Notes: generated by a model not told the origin, from the letters alone. A DNA stretch of 64,000 nucleotides from Eutrophocola sp964490145 (GCA_964490145.1 CAZBBS010000001.1:15820-79819), one strand, 5' to 3'. Shown: positions 18,083 to 27,614, counted from the first letter of the stretch. Program-made: numbers and translations.

Positions 18083-18754
18083 ATGGCTGTAAAAACACCT
18101 GACGTGAGCACGCAAAAAATCCGCTTCGTGAAAAACCGGCCCTGGCTGAATCATGCCAGTACGTCCAAACCTGCACCAGTGATCAATACTGTTCCTGACT
18201 GGTATGACAATGCTGTCAAACAGGCAGCTACGGTTTCCGGAGAATCCCCTGAACTGTCGTTCTACGACATCATGGCTGCGGGTTATACCTACCGGACGCC
18301 CTGTGATATCGAGTTTTACCTGGACAATGAAGGCAACATCCAGGCCCGTGTCCAGGATCCGAGTTACCAGAACCTTGTGCAGGACCGTATGCCACTGGAC
18401 CGTTTTCCCCCTCCCCAGGGTTTTCATGCCAAGCATTTTGCCTGGTGGGCAGACTGGGCGGTGGAACTGCCTGAAGGCTACAGTGCCCTGTATACCCAGC
18501 CCATGAACCGCTTCGAGTTGCCGTTCTGGACCATGGGCGGCATTGTCGATAACGACAAGGTGCACCTGCCCGGCACCATGCCTTTTTTCTGGAGTCTGGG
18601 CGTAACCGGTGTCCTGCCAGCAGGAACCCCCTATGCCCAGATTTTTCCTTTCAAGCGGGAGCACTGGGTATCAGATATAAACCAGGCGTCCACAAATCCT
18701 CAGCCCGGCAGTCCGACCCCGCAGGTTGTCCAGGTTAATCGCGACTATAAATAG
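18083..18754 (+). CDS. Uncharacterised protein, tandem paralogue 1 (possibly DUF6065-like)
   Basis: A 223-residue cytosolic protein with no signal or membrane segment. It shares an ordered set of motifs with the next gene: PDWY near residue 37, DIMAAGYTYRTPCDIEF, LPEGYSALYTQPMNRFELPF, and PAGTPYAQIFPFKREHW. I recognise this pattern from uncharacterised proteins in marine bacteria and viruses, and it may be DUF6065, but I cannot confirm the accession. It has conserved His, Trp and acidic residues but no known catalytic signature. It lies 18 bases after the SnoaL-like gene and is probably co-transcribed. Confidence 0.6.
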   Translation: MAVKTPDVSTQKIRFVKNRPWLNHASTSKPAPVINTVPDWYDNAVKQAATVSGESPELSFYDIMAAGYTYRTPCDIEFYLDNEGNIQARVQDPSYQNLVQDRMPLDRFPPPQGFHAKHFAWWADWAVELPEGYSALYTQPMNRFELPFWTMGGIVDNDKVHLPGTMPFFWSLGVTGVLPAGTPYAQIFPFKREHWVSDINQASTNPQPGSPTPQVVQVNRDYK

Positions 18755-18769
18755 GCAACCAGCACCAGA

Positions 18770-19507
18770 ATGGAAACACATAAGATAATCTTTACCGCCA
18801 ACAGTCCCGATGAGCAGGAAAGCCATTCCGGCCCGATCCCCATCGGCAAAACCATTCCCCAGTGGTATCGCCAGGCAGACCGCTATGCGAAAAACCCGGC
18901 CACCGGTGATTACTGGGAAATGCCCGACATTGGCGGCAAGATTCCCACCTGGAAAGCCTGTCCGGCGGTATACGATGTCATGGGCAGTGGTTACACCCTG
19001 AAGACGCCCTGTGATATCGAATTTGCCGAGGACAAGTCTGGCAACGTGCAGGTGCGCATTCTTGATGAAGCCCATCAGCATTTTCTGACGGCCAATCATG
19101 GTTTACCTGTTTTTGTTTCACCTCGCGGCTACCACCAGCATCCTCTGGCCTGGTGCCCGGCCTGGTCAACACTGTTGCCGGAGGGTCACAGTGCCCTGTA
19201 CACCCATCCCATCAATCGCTTTGAACTCCCCTTCATGACAGCCAGCGGCATTGTTGATCATGACCTTGACCAGGGTGCCCACAGCATTCCCTTTTTCATC
19301 CTCAAAGGGGTGTCAGGCATAGTCCCTGCAGGCACCGCCTATGCACAGCTCATCCCTTTCCTGCGGGAACACTGGCAGGCTGAGTATGATGTCGACCTGA
19401 CGCCCGAACAGATGCAGGCCAGGAACCGGGCCAACAGTGAACAGTTCCGTCGTCCCGACGGCGGCATTTACCTGCGTGAAGTCTGGGAAAGACGGAAATA
19501 CCAGTAA
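18770..19507 (+). CDS. Uncharacterised protein, tandem paralogue 2
   Basis: A 245-residue homologue of the preceding gene, starting 15 bases after it. Matching blocks are IPQWYRQ, DVMGSGYTLKTPCDIEF, LPEGHSALYTHPINRFELPF and PAGTAYAQLIPFLREHW. It has a longer N-terminus and an additional acidic/basic C-terminal tail. The tandem duplication and divergence of the loops suggest two related specificities or a heteromer. No function is known. Confidence 0.6.
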   Translation: METHKIIFTANSPDEQESHSGPIPIGKTIPQWYRQADRYAKNPATGDYWEMPDIGGKIPTWKACPAVYDVMGSGYTLKTPCDIEFAEDKSGNVQVRILDEAHQHFLTANHGLPVFVSPRGYHQHPLAWCPAWSTLLPEGHSALYTHPINRFELPFMTASGIVDHDLDQGAHSIPFFILKGVSGIVPAGTAYAQLIPFLREHWQAEYDVDLTPEQMQARNRANSEQFRRPDGGIYLREVWERRKYQ

Positions 19508-19533
19508 TGACGGTATCCCGGTAAAATCCCCTG

Positions 19534-20187
19534 ATGCGTCTACCCGGCAAAGAATTTATCCAGGGCTTTCTCGCCCTCGTGTTTTATCTCGCCATCATCT
19601 ATGCGGGAGTTCGCCTGATCGACCTGGAAAATGTAAGGGAAACTGTCGCCCAGGCCGGCATCTTCGCGCCTGTGCTGTTTATCCTGCTGAAAATATCCAC
19701 CATCGTCCTGGCACCTCTGGGAGGCGCCCCCATCTATTTTGCCGCCGCACCACTGTTTGGTTTTGGCAAAGGTTTTCTGCTTCTCACGATCGGTGACATC
19801 CTGGGGTACTCCTGCGCCTTCATGATCAGCCGCACTTTTGGCTGGGCCGTGATGCGCCGGATGCTCAGTGACAAACAGCTGGTGTGGGTCGACAAGGTGC
19901 TGCTCAGGATGAGCACCTGGCAAGGCTTTGCCGTTGTGCGCATCGTATTCTTTCCCTTCGCCGACCCCATCAGTTATGGCGCCGGACTGACCCGGCTACC
20001 GTTGTGGCAGTTCGTGCTGGTCAGCCTGCCCGTGGTGCTTGCCAATGTGGCTTTTCTGACCGGTGTGGGTAAAGCCTTCATCGATGATGCCAGAAGCTAT
20101 ATCACGGTGATTGTGGCCTTTATCCTGATATCCCTGCTGTTTCTGGTAGTCAAGGTCCTCGTAAACAGGCTCAAACCGAAACGCTGA
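19534..20187 (+). CDS. TVP38/TMEM64 (VTT/SNARE-associated) family membrane protein
   Basis: A 217-residue inner-membrane protein with about five hydrophobic segments. The VTT-domain features are APLGGAPIYFAAAPLFGFGKGF followed by GDILGYSCAFMISRTFG and FPFADPISYGAGLTRLP. VTT/DedA proteins are linked to lipid scrambling or membrane homeostasis, and bacterial TVP38 members are mostly uncharacterised. It follows the tandem unknown genes by 26 bases, so it may share their transcript. Confidence 0.8.
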   Translation: MRLPGKEFIQGFLALVFYLAIIYAGVRLIDLENVRETVAQAGIFAPVLFILLKISTIVLAPLGGAPIYFAAAPLFGFGKGFLLLTIGDILGYSCAFMISRTFGWAVMRRMLSDKQLVWVDKVLLRMSTWQGFAVVRIVFFPFADPISYGAGLTRLPLWQFVLVSLPVVLANVAFLTGVGKAFIDDARSYITVIVAFILISLLFLVVKVLVNRLKPKR

Positions 20188-20313
20188 AAGAACATCCCGA
20201 CAACATCATTTTCCACGATTTTTCCTTCAAGCCCGATCCCGGCTGTATTGCCCTGCCCGGGTAAATTTCATTTAATCAATGACCTGTTGAATTCACTTCG
20301 GAAGCGCACGCCA

Positions 20314-21519
20314 ATGAATCACTCCAGCCGGATATTTTCCAGATTGTTCCTGTTCACCCTGTCACTGATGGTTTCCCTGACAGCGTCGGCACAGATAACC
20401 CGTCCCGAACGCGTTGGGCTATCCTCCCAGCGCCTGGCCAGTATCCAGACCCTGATGCAGGAAAAAATCGACAACGGTCAATTCTCCGGTGCGGTGACCC
20501 TGGTGGCCCGGGACAACAAAATTGCCTGGTTTCAGGCCCAGGGCGTCATGGATATCGAATCCGGTCGTCCCATGCAGAAAGACTCCGTATTCCGCATCAT
20601 GTCCATGACCAAACCCGTCGTTGCCTTTTCCATCCTGATGATGATCGAGGAAGGCAAGGTCAGGCTGGATGATCCGGTTTCACGCTTCATCCCTGAACTG
20701 GGCAACCTGAATGTGGCAGGCCAGGGCAAGGCAACCCGGGATATCACTGTCCTGGATTTGCTGACCCATACCTCCGGGCTGATGAGTGGCCCGCAAAGCA
20801 ACCGCGGCGTGTCTGTCGACTTCAGTGCCGGTGGTGCACTGGGTGACATCATTCCCATGCTGGGCGCTGCCCCACTGGAATTCGAGCCTGGTACACGCTG
20901 GGCCTACAGCCCCATGTATGGTTTTGATGTGCTGGCGCGTATCGTGGAAATCACGTCCGGCACGGATTTCGGCACCTTTACCCGATCCCGGATTTTTGAC
21001 CCGCTCGGCATGGATAACACGTTCTTCTATCGTGACACCCCGCATCCCAACCTGACCACCCTGTACCGGAATGAAAATGGCAAGCTGGCTAAAAGTCCTG
21101 AAAGTTTTTTCATGAACGGCGCCTATTTTTCCGGTGGCGGCGGCCTGTCCAGCACGGCAGAGGATTACCTGCAGTTTGCCCTGATGTTGCTGAACGAGGG
21201 TGAATACAACGGCAAACGCCTGCTGGGACGCCGCTCGGTGGAAGTCATGCGCACGGCCTTCATTGACGATGCGCTTCCGGGCCGCAACCCCGGCGAGGGT
21301 TTTGGTCTCGGCGTCAGGGTCATCACGGATCCGGCTGCCAACCGCACCTGGCTGTCCGAAGGCACCTTTGGCTGGAGCGGCGCTTTCAACACGCACTTCT
21401 TTGTCGATCCACAGGAGCGTCTTGTCGCTATCTACATGACGCAGATCAGCGGGGCGGAAAGCCGGTTCACCCTGCGCAAGGACTTTGAAACAGTGGTGAT
21501 GCAAGCCATCGTGGAGTGA
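20314..21519 (+). CDS. Class C beta-lactamase-fold serine hydrolase, exported
   Basis: About 401 residues from ATG 20314; the earlier ATG at 20248 would place 22 polar residues before the signal peptide. A signal peptide ends at about TASAQ. The penicillin-binding-fold motifs are present: SMTK (in FRIMSMTKPV), the tyrosine motif as YSP (in WAYSPMYG) rather than YxN, and GWSGAF near the C-terminus. This matches esterase-type members (EstB-like/DUF serine hydrolases), not a proven resistance beta-lactamase. Periplasmic or secreted; substrate unknown. Confidence 0.82.
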   Translation: MNHSSRIFSRLFLFTLSLMVSLTASAQITRPERVGLSSQRLASIQTLMQEKIDNGQFSGAVTLVARDNKIAWFQAQGVMDIESGRPMQKDSVFRIMSMTKPVVAFSILMMIEEGKVRLDDPVSRFIPELGNLNVAGQGKATRDITVLDLLTHTSGLMSGPQSNRGVSVDFSAGGALGDIIPMLGAAPLEFEPGTRWAYSPMYGFDVLARIVEITSGTDFGTFTRSRIFDPLGMDNTFFYRDTPHPNLTTLYRNENGKLAKSPESFFMNGAYFSGGGGLSSTAEDYLQFALMLLNEGEYNGKRLLGRRSVEVMRTAFIDDALPGRNPGEGFGLGVRVITDPAANRTWLSEGTFGWSGAFNTHFFVDPQERLVAIYMTQISGAESRFTLRKDFETVVMQAIVE

Positions 21520-21551
21520 CATAAACAGGACATCAATAACAGGGAGGTCAC

Positions 21552-22994
21552 ATGAAACCGATTCTGCTCATCCATGGTTATTCTTCAGAAGGCAGCAAAA
21601 ACCCGGTAGAGGAAATTTATGGCACCTTACCGGATGATCTGAAACAGGCGTTTGGCAGTAACAAGGTCCTGGCGCTTAACCTGAGCCGCTGGATATCCCT
21701 GAGTGATGGCGTAGCCATTGACGATATCAGCTTTGCCATGGATCGTGCCCTCCACGCCAGACACCCCAAATTGCTGACAGACGGTTTCCATGTTGTCATA
21801 CACAGCACTGGCGCCCTGGTGGTTCGCAACTGGATTAAAAATCATTGCGAGCCGGGCAAATGCCCTGTTGAAAATATCGTGCACCTTGCAGGAGCCCACT
21901 TTGGCAGCGGCCTGGCCCATATTGGTTCCGGTCAGTTCGCCCGCTGGGCCAGACTGCTGGCCTTTCATACCCGCAGCGGTGTGCAGGTTCTGGACGAACT
22001 GAAGTTTGGCTCCTGGAAAAGCATCGACCTGGCCCTGTATTTTCGCCAGCCCGGCCATGACATGTTCACCGATTACGGGGTGCAGGAGTTCTGCATCATA
22101 GGCTCCCAGACACCCAAGGGACTTCGTCATATCCCTGTCAGGTATATCAAGGAAGACTCTTCGGATAACACCGTCAGGACCAGCGCCGGCAACCTGAATT
22201 TCAACCATGTCAGCGTCAAACCGAAGCCGTCCGCATACACCCTGCCGGTGGCCAGGCTGAACGCCCTGTATGAACAGCGCTTGAATGAAGAAGCCCTGGA
22301 TGAGTTGCATTACGATATCGACTTCAGTCATACAAGCAGCAAGCAGCGCGCCGTTCCCTATACCATCGTCTATGAAACAGCGCATTTTGGCGCGGACATT
22401 GGCATTGTGACTGGCAGTAAAAACCGCAAAGCAATAGTCCCCTTAATCAAAACCGCCCTGACGACCCCGTATGATGAAAAGGCCTACGCGTCAGTTGCCA
22501 AAAAATTCGAGACCAACCGCCTGCAGACATTCAGCCGCGTCTCCAGGCTTTCCGGCAACCTGCTTGAATGGAATGTGCAAAAACAGTACGAAGGGCATGC
22601 CCAACTGATCTTCAGGATAAGAGATCAGTTTGGCAACGGGGTCAGGGACTTTGACATCATGTTCAGGTCCGGCGGCAGCAAGGGTGAGAAGCTGGGGAAC
22701 ATGATCGAGGATCGACGCACCAATGGCAATCATGACGGCACCATCACTTTTTACCTGAGAACCCAGCATTTCGAAAACGATGAATGGACAGAGCGCCTGG
22801 ACAACCTGTCACCACTCAAAGTGGAGGTCACCGGTTCGGAACGGCAGTCTGACGAGATTAAATACATCCCCCTGCAGATCAGGCTGACGGCCAGTCAGGT
22901 CAGAAGCATCCTCCAGAGTTTCCAGACCACTATCATTGATATTGAGCTGGCCCGTCTGCCAACACAGAAGGTTTTTGCCATCAAGCCGGTATAA
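21552..22994 (+). CDS. Alpha/beta hydrolase with long C-terminal extension
   Basis: A 480-residue protein with GGGAGG before the ATG and no signal peptide. Residues 1-220 form a lipase-like alpha/beta hydrolase: ILLIHGYSSEG oxyanion loop, and the nucleophile elbow VIHSTGALVVRNW (H-S-T-G, a variant of GxSxG). HLAGAHFGSG follows. Residues about 240-480 form a separate, mostly beta region that I do not recognise, which could be a ligand-binding or phospholipase-associated domain. Predicted intracellular esterase or phospholipase; substrate unknown. Confidence 0.7.
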   Translation: MKPILLIHGYSSEGSKNPVEEIYGTLPDDLKQAFGSNKVLALNLSRWISLSDGVAIDDISFAMDRALHARHPKLLTDGFHVVIHSTGALVVRNWIKNHCEPGKCPVENIVHLAGAHFGSGLAHIGSGQFARWARLLAFHTRSGVQVLDELKFGSWKSIDLALYFRQPGHDMFTDYGVQEFCIIGSQTPKGLRHIPVRYIKEDSSDNTVRTSAGNLNFNHVSVKPKPSAYTLPVARLNALYEQRLNEEALDELHYDIDFSHTSSKQRAVPYTIVYETAHFGADIGIVTGSKNRKAIVPLIKTALTTPYDEKAYASVAKKFETNRLQTFSRVSRLSGNLLEWNVQKQYEGHAQLIFRIRDQFGNGVRDFDIMFRSGGSKGEKLGNMIEDRRTNGNHDGTITFYLRTQHFENDEWTERLDNLSPLKVEVTGSERQSDEIKYIPLQIRLTASQVRSILQSFQTTIIDIELARLPTQKVFAIKPV

Positions 22995-23105
22995 TGTGGG
23001 TTCTTGCACACGGCGGCACTGAGCAGGCTGCAGAATTCAGATTGAGGAACGCGGCACAGCTCCAGGTCCCCGAACAGACATTCAACAAGACTTTAAGGAA
23101 TTATC

Positions 23106-24125
23106 ATGGACTATCGTTATATCGGCAAAAGCGGCTTGAGAGTCAGCCCTGTCTGCATGGGTACAATGACCTTCGGCAGCTGGACCGACAAGGCAGAGGC
23201 TTTCCGCATTCTGGATACGGCCTTTGAGCGCGGCATCAACTTTTATGACACTGCCGAAATATATCCGGTACCGCCGACAGCAGAGACTATCGGGCGCACT
23301 GAGGAAATTTTTGGCGAATGGCTGCAAACCAAGCCACGCGACGCCGTGATTATTGCCACCAAAGTGGCCGGTGCCGCTTCCGGCTGGATTGTTCCGATAG
23401 TCCGCCACAGCTTGACCGCCCTTGACCGCCACCATATCGAAAAAGCCGTTGACGGCAGTCTGCGCCGCCTGAAAACCGATTACATTGATCTCTACCAGAC
23501 CCACTGGCCGGATCCGATCACCCCGATTGCCGATACCATGGATGCCCTCGACCGCCTGGTGCAGGCGGGCAAGGTCCGCTATGTCGGCACGTCCAATGAC
23601 ACCGCCTATGGCCTGACCAAGAGCAATACTGTGGCGGAATATGAGGGCCTGGCCAAATTCCAGTCCATCCAGAACAACTTCTCACTGCTCAATCGCCGGT
23701 TCCTGGATGAGCTGGCCAATGTCTGCCGTCGCGAGAATGTTTCGCTGCTGCCTTATTCTCCCCTGGGTGGCGGTGTTCTCAGCGGCAAATACAACAGCGG
23801 CAAGCTGCCGGATGATGCCCGTTTTTCCCAGTACGTTGACAGCGAGGATCCCAGGCAGCGCGCCATGGCAGACCGCTTTGTGAATGAAGGCACCCTTGAG
23901 TCAACTCGGCGGTACATGGATATTGCCAAAGAGGCTGGTATCGCACCGGTCACGCTGGCCACAGCCTGGAGCATGAATTTCGACTTTATAGCCTCAACCA
24001 TCATTGGCGCACGCACGGCCAGACAGCTTGATGAATCCCTGGCAGCACTTGATATCACGCTGAGTCAGGATGTGATGGATGCCTGTGATGCGGTCCATCG
24101 TGAATATCTCTATCCGATGGGGTAG
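23106..24125 (+). CDS. Aldo/keto reductase
   Basis: A 339-residue NADPH-dependent aldo/keto reductase of the Tas/YajO-like group; AAGGA precedes the ATG. The catalytic Asp and Tyr are in NFYDTAEIYPVPPTAET, and the barrel His region is in DLYQTHWPD. Near the C-terminus, IIGARTARQLDESLAA matches the cofactor-binding motif. The Tas-like signature VPP after the tyrosine favours that subgroup. Physiological substrate unknown. Confidence 0.9.
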   Translation: MDYRYIGKSGLRVSPVCMGTMTFGSWTDKAEAFRILDTAFERGINFYDTAEIYPVPPTAETIGRTEEIFGEWLQTKPRDAVIIATKVAGAASGWIVPIVRHSLTALDRHHIEKAVDGSLRRLKTDYIDLYQTHWPDPITPIADTMDALDRLVQAGKVRYVGTSNDTAYGLTKSNTVAEYEGLAKFQSIQNNFSLLNRRFLDELANVCRRENVSLLPYSPLGGGVLSGKYNSGKLPDDARFSQYVDSEDPRQRAMADRFVNEGTLESTRRYMDIAKEAGIAPVTLATAWSMNFDFIASTIIGARTARQLDESLAALDITLSQDVMDACDAVHREYLYPMG

Positions 24126-24134
24126 CATGAAAAA

Positions 24135-24164
24135 GGCAGCTCGAATGGAACCCATTGAGCTGCC
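24135..24164 (-). terminator. Terminator of the HPF gene
   Basis: GGCAGCTC pairs with GAGCTGCC across a 14-base loop; on the minus strand the stem is followed by TTTTT. It lies 43 bases after the hpf stop and between convergent genes. A second small hairpin GCGATG-gtaa-CATCGC (24173-24188) lies even closer. Confidence 0.75.
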
Positions 24165-24206
24165 AAGCATGTGGCGATGGTAACATCGCTGATGGTGGGA
24201 GGGAGT

Positions 24207-24530
24207 TTAAGCCTGCTGTGTTACCTGCTTGCGCTTCTTGTCAGCATTACGTCTAAGGGTGTGTTTCACTCTTGATGCGCAATGCCTGATAGCCAGGTAC
24301 ATGTCATGCTGTGTTGAGCGCATGATCAGTGTGGGTGCGTGGGCAAGCTTCAGGACAACCTGGCAGCGCTTGTCAACACCGCCATGCTGACGGCTATTGA
24401 TATCCTCCAACCTCACATCAACCTTTTCGACATCGCGATGCGCTTCAAGCACATCCATCAAATTGCTTCTTACTGCATCTGTCAGGGCATTGGTCAGTGT
24501 AAATCCTCGTGCCTGGATATGGATACTCAT
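24207..24530 (-). CDS. hpf: Ribosome hibernation-promoting factor (HPF/YfiA family)
   Basis: A 107-residue S30AE-fold protein that binds 30S subunits and helps keep ribosomes inactive in stationary phase. Recognisable features are the N-terminal IHIQARGFTLTNALTDAV, VEKVDVRLEDIN and the basic C-terminal tail RHCASRVKHTLRRNADKKRKQ. It is of the short type. It is not in the rpoN-hpf-ptsN context seen in many Gammaproteobacteria, so it may be an additional paralogue. GGAGAG lies before the start. Confidence 0.82.
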   Translation of the reverse strand: MSIHIQARGFTLTNALTDAVRSNLMDVLEAHRDVEKVDVRLEDINSRQHGGVDKRCQVVLKLAHAPTLIMRSTQHDMYLAIRHCASRVKHTLRRNADKKRKQVTQQA

Positions 24531-24641
24531 TTCACTCTCCTTTCGTTTAACCTGGAGAACATCCTAGACCAATCCAATTCATCGGAATATTCGTATTTCT
24601 ATAAAAATTAATTCGATTTTTCCGAACAAACGATCCGACTT

Positions 24642-25592
24642 ATGAACATCAATTACAAGCATCTGAATTACTTCAGGGTTGTGGCCCGTTCGGGCAGCAT
24701 TACCCAGGCCAGCAGAATTCTTCATATCACGCCACAAACCATCAGCGGACAAATTTCCCTGCTTGAAGACAGTATCGGAGCGAAACTGTTCGAAAAACAG
24801 GGACGGCATCTGGTACTGACCAACAAGGGCAAGGTGGTATTCAAATATGCCGACCAGCTTTTCAGCATCGGGGAAGAACTCGGAGAATATCTGCGCAGTG
24901 GCGGCCTGCTTGACCAGGGTGAACTCAATGTGGGTGTGATGGACGGTATCCCGAAGATCATCGCCTACAAGATACTTGCACCCGTGATGGATAACGCCAA
25001 TATCAGTCTGGTATGTCATGAAGGCAGCTTTGACCAACTCATTTCAAGACTGGCCATTCGTGAACTGGACATCATACTCAGTGACATGCCAGTAAATTCT
25101 GCTTACAGCATCAAGGCGTACAATCACAAGTTGGGAGAAAGCCCGATGACCTGCTTTGCAACACCCACCTTGGCGAGAACACTGGGCAGCAAATTTCCCG
25201 ACTGCCTGAACCACAAGCCCCTGCTGCTACCGACACGCAACAGCACAATTCGCCCCGCCCTTGATCAGTGGTTCATGATGGAGGAAATTGCCCCGAATAT
25301 AGTCGGCGAATTTGATGACAGCGCCCTGCTCAAGGCATTCGGAGAAACAGGTGCAGGCGCCTTTTTCATGCCCTCCATTATCGAGAAAGAAGTGTGCAGA
25401 CACTATGGTGTCAAAATCATTGGCCGCACGAGTGATGTCCGCGAACAGTTTTACCTGCTGTCACTGGAGCGCCAGGTAGATAAAGGCCACCCCATGCTAT
25501 CCGTGATTACACAGAATGCCATTAACACCGTCTTTTCAACCTCAAAGCGTCATAGCTCCACTCCAAGAAAATCAGGAAATATGGTAGGGTAG
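24642..25592 (+). CDS. LysR-family regulator, NhaR-like
   Basis: A 316-residue LysR transcription factor. The N-terminal winged helix is YKHLNYFRVVARSGSITQAS, with the recognition helix in LHITPQTISGQISLLED. The effector-binding part follows from about residue 90. Sequence style, especially the helix-turn-helix and GELNVGVMDGIPK, is close to NhaR, the sodium-responsive activator of nhaA, but no antiporter gene is nearby. An inverted repeat TTCG-N7-CGAA (24612-24626) upstream fits a LysR T-N11-A type site for self-regulation. Confidence 0.82.
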   Translation: MNINYKHLNYFRVVARSGSITQASRILHITPQTISGQISLLEDSIGAKLFEKQGRHLVLTNKGKVVFKYADQLFSIGEELGEYLRSGGLLDQGELNVGVMDGIPKIIAYKILAPVMDNANISLVCHEGSFDQLISRLAIRELDIILSDMPVNSAYSIKAYNHKLGESPMTCFATPTLARTLGSKFPDCLNHKPLLLPTRNSTIRPALDQWFMMEEIAPNIVGEFDDSALLKAFGETGAGAFFMPSIIEKEVCRHYGVKIIGRTSDVREQFYLLSLERQVDKGHPMLSVITQNAINTVFSTSKRHSSTPRKSGNMVG

Positions 25593-25616
25593 TCATCCCT
25601 GAATGCGGACTCCCCC

Positions 25617-26285
25617 ATGAACCAGACTGACAGACCCAAACTCGAACTGCCTGGCGGCGCCGACAAGTTGCTGCTGCACTCCTGTTGTGCGCCCTGTTCC
25701 GGCGAGGTCATGGAAGCCCTGCATGCCTCCGGTATCGACTACACCATCTTTTTCTACAACCCCAACATTCATCCCAAGCGTGAGTACGAACTGCGCAAAG
25801 ATGAGAACATCGCGTTTGCCGAAAAGCACGGCATAGAATTCATCGATGCCGATTACGACACCGATAACTGGTTCGAGCGCATCAAGGGCCTGGAGATGGA
25901 ACCGGAACGCGGTGAACGCTGTACCAAGTGCTTCGATATGCGTTTCGAACGCACCGCGCTGTATGCCCAGGAGCATGGCTTCCCGGTCATCTCATCATCC
26001 CTGGGTATCTCCCGCTGGAAAAACATGGCCCAGATCAATGACTGCGGTGTTCGTGCGGCTTCGCGTTACGACGGTATGGTCTACTGGGACTACAACTGGC
26101 GTAAAGGCGGCGGTTCCCAGCGCATGATCGAAATCAGCAAGCGTGAGGAGTTCTACCAGCAGGAATACTGCGGCTGCGTCTATTCCCTGCGCGACACCAA
26201 TGCTCACCGCCTGGCCCAGGGGCGTGACCGGATCAAAATCGGTGTGCAGTACTACACCGCTGACAAACCGGATTCAGAATCCTGA
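25617..26285 (+). CDS. queH: Epoxyqueuosine reductase QueH
   Basis: A 222-residue cytosolic enzyme (formerly DUF208) that performs the last step of queuosine tRNA modification, converting epoxyqueuosine to queuosine. It is a non-homologous replacement for QueG. Diagnostic cysteines are present: HSCCAPCSG (Cys23, Cys24, Cys27), GERCTKCFDMRFERTA, and the C-terminal YCGCVYSL; these bind the Fe-S cluster and adjacent iron. Start and length are normal. Confidence 0.92.
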   Translation: MNQTDRPKLELPGGADKLLLHSCCAPCSGEVMEALHASGIDYTIFFYNPNIHPKREYELRKDENIAFAEKHGIEFIDADYDTDNWFERIKGLEMEPERGERCTKCFDMRFERTALYAQEHGFPVISSSLGISRWKNMAQINDCGVRAASRYDGMVYWDYNWRKGGGSQRMIEISKREEFYQQEYCGCVYSLRDTNAHRLAQGRDRIKIGVQYYTADKPDSES

Positions 26286-26308
26286 ACCCGGATTCAGTAT
26301 CCACGTCC

Positions 26309-27214
26309 ATGACTGCCCCTCTGGCACACAAACTCCAGCAGTTCTTTTTCGACCGCCAACCCGAAGCCCGCCGACTTTTTCATGGCCGCGGTCATTGCTA
26401 CCCCGGGCTGGAACATCTTTGTATCGACTGGTTCAACCCGGTCGTGCTGATTTCAACCTGGCAGGCTATCGACAATGCCCAGGCGCTTGCCGACCTGATT
26501 CTTTCGGCGGACATCCATGGTCAGGTGAAAAGCATCGTGCTGCAGCATCGCTATGTCACCCAGACCCCTGCGCAGGTCTTGTATGGTGAGGAGCCTGGAA
26601 AAGTGATTGTTCAGGCACAGGGGCTGCAATTTGAAGTGAATCCCGGCAGACGCCAACACGCTGGCCTGTTTCTGGATACCGGCCCCCTGAGGGAATGGTT
26701 AAAGGAGAACAGTGCCGGCAAGAACGTCCTGAACCTCTTTGCCTATACCTGCGCCCTGTCCGTTGCCGCCCATGCCGGTGGCGCAACCAGTGTCACCAAT
26801 GTTGATATGGCCAAACCTGTGATTGCCTGGGGTATGCGCAATCATCAGCTGAACCAGCAGGACCCCACGCGCATCCATAATATTCCCCATAACATCTTCA
26901 AATCCTGGGGCAAGGTAAAACAATACGGACGCTACGACCTGGTGGTCATCGATCCGCCTACACGCCAGCGCGGCAGTTTCGATGCGGAACGGGATTACAA
27001 GTCAGTGGTCAGGAAACTGCCAAAACTGTGCAACCCGGGCGCCACAGTCATCGCCGTACTCAACAGCCCCTTCCTGGACAAGGATTTCCTGGTGGATATG
27101 TTCAACAGTGAAGTGCCCAATGCCAGGCTTGAGGATTGGCTGCCGGCTGCACCTGAATTTGAGGAAGCAGAACCGGAGAAAGGCTTGAAGATTGCAAGAT
27201 TTGTGATCGACTGA
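26309..27214 (+). CDS. RlmI-like class I SAM methyltransferase
   Basis: A 301-residue putative rRNA methyltransferase. Motifs: RRQHAGLFLDTGPLREWL, the SAM-binding NLFAYTCALSVAAHAGGA, VDMAKPVIAWG and DPPTRQRGSFD. This is the RlmI/RlmK-type MTase core with a reduced N-terminal region. It begins 23 bases after queH, so the two tRNA/rRNA modification genes are likely co-transcribed. The modified base is unknown. Confidence 0.8.
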   Translation: MTAPLAHKLQQFFFDRQPEARRLFHGRGHCYPGLEHLCIDWFNPVVLISTWQAIDNAQALADLILSADIHGQVKSIVLQHRYVTQTPAQVLYGEEPGKVIVQAQGLQFEVNPGRRQHAGLFLDTGPLREWLKENSAGKNVLNLFAYTCALSVAAHAGGATSVTNVDMAKPVIAWGMRNHQLNQQDPTRIHNIPHNIFKSWGKVKQYGRYDLVVIDPPTRQRGSFDAERDYKSVVRKLPKLCNPGATVIAVLNSPFLDKDFLVDMFNSEVPNARLEDWLPAAPEFEEAEPEKGLKIARFVID

Positions 27215-27614
27215 CGGAAAGACTGCCTTCCTCATACTGCTTACCCGGTAGCAATCAGGCCGACGAATCACACTATTTCTGGAATCTTTCTGGCCAGATT
27301 CAGCTCTGACCCGGTCCCATTGATATGTGTACTGGCATTACCCAGTCGCTTGAAGGCTTCCAATAAATGCGACATATCATCCTGTGTGTTACTCACACGG
27401 GTATCACGGACTTTGATACATATCAGTCCTTCGTCTTCAAAGGAATAGGCTTAACCGGACAGGTAATCCTCGACAAACTGAGATACCCTTCTTTGTCATC
27501 GGGAAACTCCGGTCTCGCCCAGGTGCCCGGATTTTTTCCTGCTCGTTGCCTGCGTATCAGGGCATGCTCTTCCAGTGGCAGGAATAAAAGACCTCGGCTA
27601 CAGAAACCCGGGGA
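27215..27614. other. Non-coding stretch between convergent genes
   Basis: About 400 bases between the RlmI-like methyltransferase and the MauG-type cytochrome. The one long open frame here (plus strand from 27367) has unconvincing composition and runs into the cytochrome gene, so I do not call it. I see no clear terminator, repeat or RNA gene. Confidence 0.5.

Noticed and set aside
24207..25592. nhaA/nhaR sodium antiporter system
   Set aside because: The LysR protein resembles NhaR, but no antiporter gene lies nearby; HPF and queH flank it.
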